A DNA stretch of 64,000 bases from Membranipora membranacea (taxonomy: Eukaryota; Bryozoa; Gymnolaemata; Cheilostomatida; Membraniporidae). The position numbers and the translations under genes were made by a program. Positions 1 through 9,836 of the stretch are shown here, in pieces (position 1 is the stretch's first letter; each line of letters opens with the position of its first letter). The stretch spans positions 5,644,001 to 5,708,000 of the forward strand of contig OU612073.1 in NCBI GenBank assembly GCA_914767715.1. Reading direction: 5' to 3'. The notes under the pieces were generated by a model that did not search any database, was not told the origin of the DNA, and saw nothing but the letters and a program-made list of their open reading frames with translations.

Positions 1-640
1 ACGGTGTAAAAGGCAATCAGATGTTTCCAGACATGAATTCTGTTATTCAGCAAAGATAGTCAGCACTTGCATAAGGAATTAAATTATTCTGCAAACTGAA
101 ATATTGATCTGTGAATAAATGAGGAGAGTTCAATAACCGGTAGTAAGTAAGCGTGAAATAATTCTTCTATGATTTGATACTATAAGTTAGTATCGGATTC
201 TCCTGTACAGAGACTAACTTGATCAGATACAGAGACTAACATAGTGCTTAGAAACCCTATGAACTATCTGTCCGATTATTTGATATCCCTTTGCTATTCA
301 TCGGCAGGGAGTAAGTGACGCAGGTGTCTAGGATTTGTGTCCCATTAGGGGAGTATTTCACCCTCGGGTGCATCAGCTTCCTGCCAGTTTGAAAAAAACA
401 TGTTTATTTCTATGTCAGGTTTGCAATTTTCCAATAATTCAGCAAGATATGGTATTGTAAAATACATGATAAATTAAATTTATTCAAATATAATTTGCAT
501 AATTTTTGCACTGACCCGTCTAGCCTACGGCTTATTCTTTCAGCATGCGTTGAGCCTCACGGACACCATTAACTGGCTGCTTAAATCTCCACTCAGTTGA
601 GAACAACAAAAACATTTAATGTAGACACCTACAACTCACA
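1..640. other. Upstream intergenic/5' flank
   Basis: AT-rich sequence with no supportable exon. It includes the 5' flank and probably the 5' UTR of the GPCR gene that starts at 641. I found no convincing promoter motif or repeat. Confidence 0.4.
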
Positions 641-2429
641 TTGAATATGACTGGTAAACCGATATTCATGCTTGTTAGGTTGTGTCATGTTGAACCAGAA
701 TGCTATCATATTATAAAGGATCTGTATCAAGCTGCGAGGAATAACACCACAGAGAGCCTGACATTAGGTAATGGGTTCATCGAGCGTGACTACTACACTG
801 AAAACATGATTAATGCAGCATACTACCTGATAACAGCAATTGGAGGACTGTTCCTAAACTCAATGACGATCCTCGTATTACTACTCGGGAAACGGAACAG
901 TGCAGAAATGCGTGTGCAATTAATCAATCTGGCCATAGCTGACTGTTTGATGGCAATGGTTGAACCTCATATTTCATATCTCCACCGGTTTCACAAAGCT
1001 GGTGTCGTCACCTTGCCATTTTGTAAGTTTGGCGGGTTTGCTATTACAAGTGTCTTAACTCTGAGCACACTATGTAATACAGCTATCAGCATAGACAGAT
1101 TTATAGCAGTCTATTTTCCATTGAAGGTTTCTCACTACAGAACCCGTCATAAGGTCTATACCGCCATAGCCATTTGGTTGGCAGCTTTAGCTGTTGACAT
1201 AGGTACAGTTTTCAACTGTAATATCTGGGAGATTTATGATTTTGACTGGTGTTTCTGTTCACTTTCAAGGTTTAGCAAACCAATTGGTGTCACCAATGAC
1301 ATGATTGTTAGATTCCTAAAGATTGGGATTCCAGCGTTTGTTATGTTAGTCCTGTATGCTCTAATCGGGATAAGAATTCTGCTGAGGAGGAAGCCTGGTG
1401 AATCATGTAACCTGTCTAGGGATATGTTGAGGGCAGAGAAGAAAAGGAAAAAGCAGGTATGCTAGCTTAGTCTGAAACTGTATTAGCGTCAACTCAAGGT
1501 TGATACTTCTAGATAATGATTTGAAAATTTGCAGCTGTCAGCACAAAAGTTAGCAATTATAGTGAAACTATCACGATAATGATTTGAGCGATCCAATTGG
1601 CACTGAGAGGTTTCAAAATCCCTCAAGCTACATGTGTTGTCTCATAGTCCTTGCTCCAAATATACACAGTAGGTAAAACTTTCCTGATTTCAGATAAAGA
1701 GTACAATTGGGATTCTGGTTATAGACTCAATGGTAACCTTGATGACATGGCTTCCTCAATCATGCTACAATGCTGTTAGTACTTATTATGTTCTTAACAC
1801 ACCGATTACATTCAGTGAAGCCCAGGTCAGAACTATACTTAGTATGTACAGAATCAAAGAAGTCACTTTATCTATATTACTAACCAACTGTTTCACTTCA
1901 CCTATCATCTATATCAGCTTTAACAAACCATTCAGGGTAAGTACACTTAGAGGACAATTTTCAATACAAACAATCACTAAGTTTGTACATCATGCTAATT
2001 CTATTAGTTATCAAATTGTTATGGGTTTCTTGATATCAAATATTGTCTGCATGTTCTAAAATAGCAGGTCAATCAATTCCGTGTTAAGAACTGTTCCTAC
2101 AAAATCAATGAGGGCACAATCTCTAATTAATTAAATGCCCATGCATTGTGGGATATTACAAACAGTAGAGAACCAAATACCGCTACCAACACTGCACAGC
2201 TCACACGTCTTCAAATAGAACTCATAAGTCAAGAACCGTTTTGAGGCGTTCCCTAGTGGGTGTATCAATAGAGTTGATATAAGTTAAACTCATTGCCTTA
2301 ATAAACCAGTATGATATTATGAAATATGTTTTGTAGGATGATGTTAGAGCCTTGCTACAAAGGATAAGAAACCTCAAAGTTTTTGCCTTTAGGGAAAGTA
2401 GTTCATCATCAACGATTCAAGCACATTGA
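641..2429 (+). CDS. Class A (rhodopsin-like) G protein-coupled receptor, 3 exons
   Basis: Exons 641-1456, 1694-1936 and 2337-2429 are joined in phase 0 by GT-AG introns and encode 383 codons, about 382 residues plus TGA. A plasma-membrane receptor coupling to G proteins is inferred from the family. Exon 1 carries the N-terminus with N-glycosylation sites (N2, N34, N35) and TM1 to TM5: NLAIAD with the TM2 Asp (D101), the TM3 Cys (C128), and IDRFIAVYFP at the end of TM3, which is DRF rather than DRY. Extracellular loop 2 has Cys 193, 204 and 206. Exon 2 holds TM6 (TWLP) and TM7 (SPIIY in place of NPxxY), and exon 3 a short basic, Ser-rich tail. The ATG is the first in frame. The composition suggests a peptide-type receptor, but I cannot name the ligand or orthologue. 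Exon 3 is the least certain part: it fits a TTTTGTAG acceptor and keeps the frame open for 30 codons to a stop. Confidence 0.85.
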
Positions 2430-2693
2430 AACTGAACAGTTATGGAGACTTATTTACTAGGGGAGTGGACTTATCACATCCAATTTTTTTAAATATGCAG
2501 CTGTAAAGCTTTTCAGAAATTTGCTGTCAAGATTGGATACATCATTTTTAGTAATCTGGTTACTTCAATATCTCCAAAGCATGTGTCTGAAACTATTTAA
2601 AGGGCACATCAGTGTTTAGTGTCTTTTGAACATGATTTTCTTCATAAAAAAAAAGTTTTTATATATGAGAAAGCGATGGGAAATATAACTATC

Positions 2694-2699
2694 AATAAA
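2694..2699 (+). terminator. Polyadenylation signal AATAAA of the GPCR gene
   Basis: A canonical AATAAA lies about 265 bases after the GPCR stop codon and is the first one on this strand downstream. Assignment is by position only. Confidence 0.45.
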
Positions 2700-2867
2700 A
2701 CCGCTGAACCATTGCTTCATACAGTTTAATATCACAGTTTATTAATCTTCTGACTCCTGATTTACTTTATAACTTTACCACTGATTAATTTATATCAGAG
2801 AAATGCAGTTTATCATCGCACATGTAAACTTCAGATTAAAGGCTGGTCCACATTGTCCCGCACAGCT

Positions 2868-2887
2868 GATGATGGTGATGATGATAT

Positions 2888-2919
<32 letters not shown>

Positions 2920-2940
2920 CTGATGATTCTGATGATGATG
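2868..2940. repeat. (GAT)n trinucleotide microsatellite
   Basis: About 24 units of GAT/ATG, interrupted by GGT, ATT and TCT variants. The runs of Met/Asp or Ser residues in overlapping frames are artefacts of this repeat. Confidence 0.95.
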
Positions 2941-4559
2941 TGGATTTTATTGATAACCGCTCAAAACATGCATTGCGCACACAATACACATCATACACAT
3001 CATAAAAGAACATGTCAGATAGCCATCCAAGTCAATGTTGACTGGGACCATCTGGGATCGGCATTTGGCAGGGTATCCCAATGTCGTCTGGGACAATGTG
3101 GAAAAGTTTGGAATTAAATAAAAATTCTACATTTTCCGATGCTCAATAAACAGGAAAATATCTTCACGAGTTTGCATAGCAGGTTTTATTGTACAATATT
3201 TCTTTTCAAGATAAGATCTAGAGGAGTGTTACTTATTTTTTATCAGCAGTGGGACATGTGAAAAACATAGAGGCTTGTGAATATTCTTCATATTATGATG
3301 ATTTGATAGCACCCTTAGCCGAAGCTGATATATTAACACATCTATTTCACCCTTGTCCATGAGATACTAGCAGCATTCTTGGTGTTGTTTTAGTTTGTGG
3401 GTGGAGATTGGCAAGCAGTGTTTACTAATAGATAGAAAAGACAAAATACCAGGATCCAGGATCAAATGTGAACTGCAGCTGCACAAATACACTAGAAGTT
3501 TTAAGATCTAGAAGTCGAGGCTTAAATTACAATTCTTGATGATGAAAAGAAAAGGGTATGTTGGAGGCAATTTTCTTCCATTTTGGTTGCTCAATTTAGC
3601 CAAGTGTTAGCTAAGGCTTGAACAAATCACCCTCTGGTTCCAAAGGTAAGCAAAAAAAGATGCCTCACTACAGTTGACAATTTCAAAAAGGTTGTAGAGA
3701 TGGCTCACTATTATTTTCGATGTAGCTATGACATTGCTGAAGACGCTACCACAGCATTACTCACGTATTTACGCATTTTCGCATGTCCAGTGAGCTATTT
3801 TCATAGGCCGTATTTAAGCCCAGTAAGTTGTAGTATCAGCATTGCCAGTTGTAAATACCCGTTGGTGCAAATAATATTTCATGATTTCACCCCAGCAGGT
3901 AAGATAACTAAATGGTGATGTAGATTGATTGTTGTAGTGGCACACTAAACTTAATTTAGCTGCACTAAAGCGATTGAATGTTCCACACAGGTTTCGAGAT
4001 AACACTTTTAGTATTATGCTATCGTGTATCTGTGATCGTAAGAGTCAACTTATAACAAGTCGTCACATCAAATTCATTTTGATGGTACTCATGCACAGTG
4101 AATTAATCAAATTTATCAATTTATCTTTCGATCAGAGATTTACATGCAATAGTATATCATCTCATCAGTGTGGGAAAGTTCAGTGGTCCTGCTAGAAATG
4201 CCATTGCGATGGTCTCAACGATTATCACAGAAATGAATTCCACAGTAATAAGATCTATAATTGAGAATCGTGCATCTTTTTTGAAATGCATCAAGTAACA
4301 ACTAATTATCACTTGAGCCACCCCCTTAAGCAGGGCACTACCAAACAAATGAAATATTCACACATATTTTATGTAAAGCGTTGAAGAAAATAAACGTAAG
4401 ACACAAGCTATATGAGAAAATTGACTCTAACCAGGTTACTTACCAACGGGAGACTAGGTTAATTCATCGAGGGTCTCGCCTAATTTGCATGCACGTTAAA
4501 CCAGAATTTAAATTCATGCAAATGTGGGTTAAAATCGCAGGTGTTGTCTCCGTCCGAGG
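2941..4559. other. Intergenic DNA without supportable genes
   Basis: Only short, composition-driven reading frames on both strands. I see no domain signature or repeat, apart from a short CATACACATCAT run near 2985-3003. Confidence 0.4.
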
Positions 4560-4757
4560 ACTGAGAAATATCAGTGCCTTAAGGGCGCGGCCGCCGTATT
4601 CGGCGCCAAGTTGCTCTCAGTTTGCAGGCAGGTCGGAGCACACCTGGGGCGTCATTTGAGCCCAGTAGTCAGTAGACCGCAGCGGGATTCGAACCCAGGA
4701 CCTCCAACGCTTGCGCGTTAAAGGGCAGGCGCTCTAACCAACTGAGCTACCTTCTAC
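4560..4757 (-). mobile_element. tRNA-derived SINE (minus strand)
   Basis: Read on the minus strand, 4757-4672 is tRNA-like. The A box TAGCTCAGTTGG lies in a D arm with intact GCTC/GAGC pairing, and the B box is GGTTCGAATCC. The outer five acceptor pairs GTAGA/TCTAC match, but the two inner pairs, part of the T stem and the anticodon stem do not, so it is not a working tRNA. The D arm resembles tRNA-Ile. A GC-rich body (4560-4671) unlike the surroundings follows, as expected of a SINE body. The element's 3' limit is approximate. Confidence 0.6.
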
Positions 4758-5265
4758 TCCAAACAGCAGCATTTAATAACCTCCAATCAGCTGTTCTTAC
4801 AGACAAGATGAGAGCGAATGGCTTAAAAAATACATGAAATTTTTTTTTTTATTCATATCCAGAGCACTCTGGGTTCTATTTTTATTGTCACATGATTATA
4901 CAGGATCTAATAATAAACTAGGCTAAACTAATCCCACCTTTTATTCAAGCAGATGAAATCTTTTCCCAATAAAGAAAATAAGTACACACAGTTTTAATCA
5001 TTAGGCAGTTCAGTCGTCTCAAAGAATGCAATTTATGAACTGTTGATATGTCCCAGAATACAAACTGTCAACAGAAAATAGAACTTCCGATGCATTGAAT
5101 CACCGTGAGAACAGTTTGTGCACAATAAGCTAAATCTCGCTGAGTCAGGATGTCATTTGTAAGATGTTCTACTGAAAGGCCATGATAAAACAAAAATAGA
5201 CATAAAATATGTTGTAATGAGGATGAGAGATACTAACGCTCACTGCTTTGATCAGGCTCAATAGA
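4758..5265. other. Intergenic DNA, nothing recognised
   Basis: AT-rich DNA with a poly-T run near 4842. No exon, repeat or RNA feature that I can support. Confidence 0.35.
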
Positions 5266-5481
5266 AAGGGGGGGGGGGGCATAAGCTGAGAGATCTCAAA
5301 TTCTCAAAGCTTACAGTCTGGAGATTTCGAATAGAGAAGGTGAGGCAGTGAGGGAATAAGAAAAGTAGATGAGACAAGATAAGCTGACCCTTTGATGGAA
5401 GCAGAGATACACAACATATGGAGGCCGTCGGGCGAGCGGCAAAGGTCTGGGGGGCTCAGACTAGGTGTCATCTCCCTGCTA
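5266..5481. repeat. G-tract plus dispersed repeat block
   Basis: A 13-base G run near 5267 begins a block that includes, at about 5422-5467, a ~45 base segment reading GCCGTCGGGCGAGCGGCAAA and ending in CTCAGACTAGGT. Nearly the same segment occurs at 52305-52352, again next to a long G run, so it belongs to a dispersed repeat. Confidence 0.6.
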
Positions 5482-5650
5482 ATACTCATCATTAATCACC
5501 ATCTTTGTCTAATGTCCTTGTGTCCTAATGTCCTTGTGAAATTGTGAAACGGATGAACATGATTAATGAGGAGTATTAGTAGAGTGTATGACACCATATG
5601 TTGTGCGTCTCTGCTTCCATCATAGGCTCAGCTTATCATGTCTCATCTAC
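5366..5650. repeat. Foldback (inverted) repeat
   Basis: The left arm (about 5366-5420, containing ACACAACATATGG) is the imperfect reverse complement of the right arm (about 5593-5650, containing CCATATGTTGTGCG). Inner portions also pair, around the divergent TAATACTCAT / ATGAGGAGTATTA segments. The right arm is part of the downstream tandem repeat. Confidence 0.7.
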
Positions 5651-7040
5651 TCATCTCATTTCCATACTCATAATCATCATTAATCACCGACCATCATAGT
5701 CTAATGTCCTTGAAATTGTGAAAGGACATTAACCGATGAACGTGATTAATGAGGAGTATTAGTAGAGTGTATGACACCGTATGTTGTGCGTCTCTGTTCC
5801 ATCATAGGCTCAGCTTATCATGTCTCATCTACTCATCGTATTTCCATACTTCCATACATAATCATCATTAATCACCGACCATCTTTGTCTAATGTCCTTG
5901 AAATTGTGAAAGGACATTAACCGATGAACGTGATTCATACTTGCCAAGTCTCCCGATTTAGGCGTGACCCTCCAGATTTTTACACCCACCTCCCACTTTT
6001 TGTAAATCTCACTATTTCCTCCAGATTTGAGAGAAACCAGTCCAATCGCACTTTTTTGATAGTTATCCAAGCACATGTTGTTGTTGACTAGTTACTGTTA
6101 AGGTCTTTGCACACAAAATTGAAAGGAATTATCAAATTAAACAATCCTAACAAATTTACCTGTTCTGTTAAGATTCAGCCTATTATTGTAAATGACCAAT
6201 AGCATCCTCTCATAACTCACAACACTGACTGTCATTGGTCACAATATAAAGTAGCAAGTCAAGTGCATACCTTTAGTTTTCATTTCCTTTCAGATCACAC
6301 ATTTTTTAGTATTAATTTTGTACTCATGAGTATACACAATCCACCCGCTGCTACAATATGTAGGAACCACTGGTTAAGGGTATTTCACAACTGTACTTTA
6401 TTTTGTAATGCTGTCTACTCTAGTTAAATTTAAGTGAAGAAAATAGAAACCTAACAATTCCAAAGGTAGGTCCACTACAATTTAGCAAAGCTCGGACCAA
6501 AGACTTTGAAACATATTTAATGTTAGTCAAACACAAATATAGTACCTTATCTGGATTCTCACTGTCTGTGACTGAGCACATTTTCATATCTTGATGATGC
6601 ATGGGCACTTGTAGCCTGTCTTGACTTTGCCAATGAGGTGTTTGATACTGGACAATGACAATGTAAAGGCATGTATGTAAGAGTCCTAGGGGCCCATGGA
6701 TTGATTGTAATTGTTTAAAGTGTATTTCACCTCAGTTTGATATTTTAGTACTAGTACAAACATGAAATTATTTGGGGTCAAATATACCTTTTTAGCCCTT
6801 CCTAGTGGCTGGAAACGCTCTCAGAGCTTCTGCAGACAGGTCTCCGCCCCGTACCCCGTTGGGGGGCACGCCGCCCCCCAAACCCCCAGGTGGGTGACTC
6901 GGGTGCTTCGCACGTAAAAGTATCGCCGTAAAATGGAATCTCCCAATTTTGTATTTAGATTACTTGGCAAGTATGACGTGATTAATGAGGAGTATTAGTA
7001 GAGTGTATGACACCATATGTTGTGCGTCTATGCTTCCATG
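5482..7040. repeat. ~180 bp tandem repeat, three copies, third one interrupted
   Basis: Three successive copies start near 5482, 5664 and 5843. Each carries CTAATGTCCTTG, GATTAATGAGGAGTATTAG, then TATGACACC(A/G)TATGTTGTGCG. The first two also share GGCTCAGCTTATCATG. The third copy is split after ACGTGATT by the inserted element at 5936-6975 and resumes at 6976. Confidence 0.85.
5936..6975. mobile_element. Non-autonomous hAT-like DNA transposon, 1,040 bp
   Basis: The element begins CATACTTGCCAAGT and ends with the exact reverse complement ACTTGGCAAGTATG, a 14 bp perfect terminal inverted repeat. Both sides carry the same 8 bp target duplication ACGTGATT (5928-5935 and 6976-6983). An 8 bp duplication is typical of the hAT superfamily, so that assignment is inferred from TSD length and not from a transposase. 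No long transposase frame is present. A GC-rich island at about 6840-6910 lies near the right end. The short minus-strand frame crossing the left end is a by-product of the terminal repeat. Confidence 0.85.
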
Positions 7041-7924
7041 TTTAATGTCTTTGAAATCTTAAAAGCGTAATGTCCCATGACAAGGCTTTATACATTTTAT
7101 GGTTTTACTAATTTATTTTGATGAGCAAATTCTAATATATGTTTTTTTAGAAAAATCCAAAAGTTTTGTATGTTTTATGTATAATTGAACTATTTTTTTC
7201 GATAGATAAAGCAAGGTTTAATGTGTAACTTAATCATTTTGATTGGTGTTTTTCCAAAAAGAGTCAATAGTTTTTTGCATTTTATGGACAATTGAATTGA
7301 TCGATGGGCAGACACAATCTCCATTTTTTAGATCCGTGTCTACCCACTGTGATGAACACCTGGCGCATATGGAACCGAGTGATCATCAAGGCCAGGCAGT
7401 TCCTTTTGGAGTGTCATCGGGAGCAGATCACCCTGTATTAATTTGAAGTATATCTCGCTCTATTATTTTGAAGCAGTCAAACCTTATGGAGTTGACACAT
7501 TCTATTCTTTAGCACTGGTCAGTTTGACGGTAAGATATTAGCTTGATTTATTTTTGCAATTACTGCATAGACTCATAGACTTGCTAATACACCTAAGCAG
7601 GACACTGCATATAGTTGAAGTGAGGCACATAATTATGGTGGCGCGGCATCATTGGAAGGTGTAAAAACAGTGATTTTTACTCATAGCCGTCATTGATTTG
7701 CCATTCGTAGCTCTGTGGTTTATTAATGTTAATAACTCAATCAATTTCAATCGAGATTGAAGTTTGAAAATTGCAGTAGATCCAGCTACTTCTGGTGATC
7801 GCTATGATGGTCTGTTCAGCTTGTAGCTCCTCAAGTATAACTAGAGAGTTTAAGACTTTCCTCCTTGGTATAAACGAACAATTGAAAAACAATTGAAAAC
7901 TGTTATACTGAAACATATAAATCA
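7041..7924. other. Intergenic DNA, nothing recognised
   Basis: AT-rich. Two loosely similar stretches (about 7140-7210 and 7245-7300, sharing CCAAAAAG/TTTTATG-type words) hint at an old duplication. No gene supported. Confidence 0.3.
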
Positions 7925-8345
7925 GATGACATCACCAAGGATGAGATCACTTAGTAGAAGCAGCGAAACTTGGATTATATATAAGCTTCAGCAAGGGTAT
8001 AGGCTCTAGCTGGGCGTGAGAAGATGCTGATCCCACTTTGCCTAATGTTGTATTTTATTTAAATGTTGGCCTTTTATGACAAGATCATCTGTTTTAACAT
8101 GGATTTTCTTGACCAAGTGCGACAATAGATCATGTAAAAGTTGAGGATAAGGCGATTGGATGAGGCAGCGGAACTAGGATAATACAAATTTCAAGGCTTA
8201 CAGGGGCGTAAGAAAAAGCTGATCCCACTCTACCTTATTTATTTTGTATCTTATTTAAATGTTTGGTTTTTATGACAAGATCATCCGCTTTAGAAGGGCG
8301 TGAGAAAATACTGATCCCATTAGACTTGGTTTTGTAATCTTTTTA
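7925..8345. repeat. Degenerate ~200 bp tandem repeat
   Basis: Two diverged units and part of a third share GCTGATCCCAC followed by ATTTAAATGTT and TTATGACAAGATCATC (near 8023-8095 and 8217-8286). A third GGGCGTGAGAAAATACTGATCCCA occurs at about 8296. They look like old tandem copies, not exons. Confidence 0.65.
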
Positions 8346-9836
8346 TTTTTATGTAATTAATGGATTTTGATGGGAAAATTAGAAGAACGATAATAACTAT
8401 TTGAGAAAATACAAGTGTGCAGCTGGCGCATCTTGACATGACAGACTACTATAAAAGCGCTGGGAGCCCAGGGCATGTAAGCTTTTTGGAACCAAAACTT
8501 AAAGCCAACATACCTATTGGATAAAAGACTGCGGTATTTTCGTGTCACAGATTACTGATTATTGATTAGTTATCATACCAGGCTGGTTAAAATAAAATGT
8601 AATGAATCAAGCAAAATATACAGTTGGATTTCTTCTCCTCTGAAGAATCTGGATGATGTACGAATATCGTACAATACTACAAATAATGACACAATTAATG
8701 GCTGATTAGTCAGGGGTAGTTTTACTCCTAGTTTTATGTTTTGATATACAGTTTAGATATAGCAAATGAGAACAACAGATGTATAATTTGTGAAATCAAA
8801 CATAATATAATCCCATAACTACTGATGCTTGAAGATCACAAGGCGGTTAAGTTTCGATTGTACATTATCATTCTTCAGGGTAGCACTTTTCTCTGTTTCA
8901 AAGTGAATGCGGACTAGTAAATATCTGTGCCTATAAATGAGAGTAGTACAATGAATGGTGCATGACACAAATCAATGCATATTTTGAAGTAAACATGGGT
9001 ATGAACTCACCCTGACTTTAAATCAGGGCTGAAACTGCAAAAAAAATTATAGTTTCGAGTCAATGCACCGCTTTCAATAGCTTGCTTTTTTGATAATATT
9101 TGAGCTATGAAGCTAAACAGACTATCGAAATAATCACCAGAAGCTGCTGAATCTATCGCAATTTCCAAACTCAAAATTCCATCAATAGTCATCGAGAAAT
9201 AAAGGCTGATGGCTATGAGTAATAATCACTGCTTCTGCACCTTCCAATGTTGTTGCGTCATCAAAATTAAGTGCTCATCCTCCATACAGCGTCCTGTCTA
9301 GGTTTAAATTAAAATAATGTTATTCATAAAAATAAAGTCTGATCTGAATGTCAAAAATGCATCTCAACTTGAGGCATTGGTAAATTGAGTTAGCGTAACA
9401 AATTTCGAATAACAACTACGCTGGATAATTTTGAGTAGATAAACGAAACACTTTTGTATGGAGTTGCCCAACAGGAAGGGGTCACTCAATACAAAATATA
9501 CATGAGTTGGAATGTGGAAAAGAGGGGTGTCTGTTCTGTTTAGGTATTCGGCCTCAAGAGGATCGAATATCCTACAAGGAAATGAGCATAGAGAGCAAGG
9601 TCCTGACTGGAATCAGACAATTATATTTATTTGATGACCATAAGAGCATGCTTGTAAAAAAGACATAACCAATGAAATCAAACTTTGCAGTTGTTGATAT
9701 AGGAGAATTAATTTGAATGTAAAACAGGATCAAAACGTAGACGGAGTAGTCTAGGCATTGTTAACTACATCTGTTGTGTGGCTCTAATATTTTTGTGAAA
9801 TATTTTTGTTAGGAGTGAGAATTCGTATCCTTAACC
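8346..9836. other. Intergenic DNA and 5' flank of the aquaporin gene
   Basis: No domain-bearing frame or repeat was found. The last part must contain the aquaporin promoter and 5' UTR, but I could not identify a core motif. Confidence 0.35.

Noticed and set aside
2831-3013. Ser-rich minus-strand protein
   Set aside because: It is the translation of the GAT microsatellite; no other coding signal.
4672-4757. Functional tRNA gene on the minus strand
   Set aside because: A and B boxes are good, but two acceptor pairs, part of the T stem and the anticodon stem do not pair and the anticodon cannot be set. Better read as a SINE head.
5825-6076. 83-residue minus-strand protein
   Set aside because: The frame runs across the left terminus of the hAT-like element into the host repeat, so it cannot be a single gene product.
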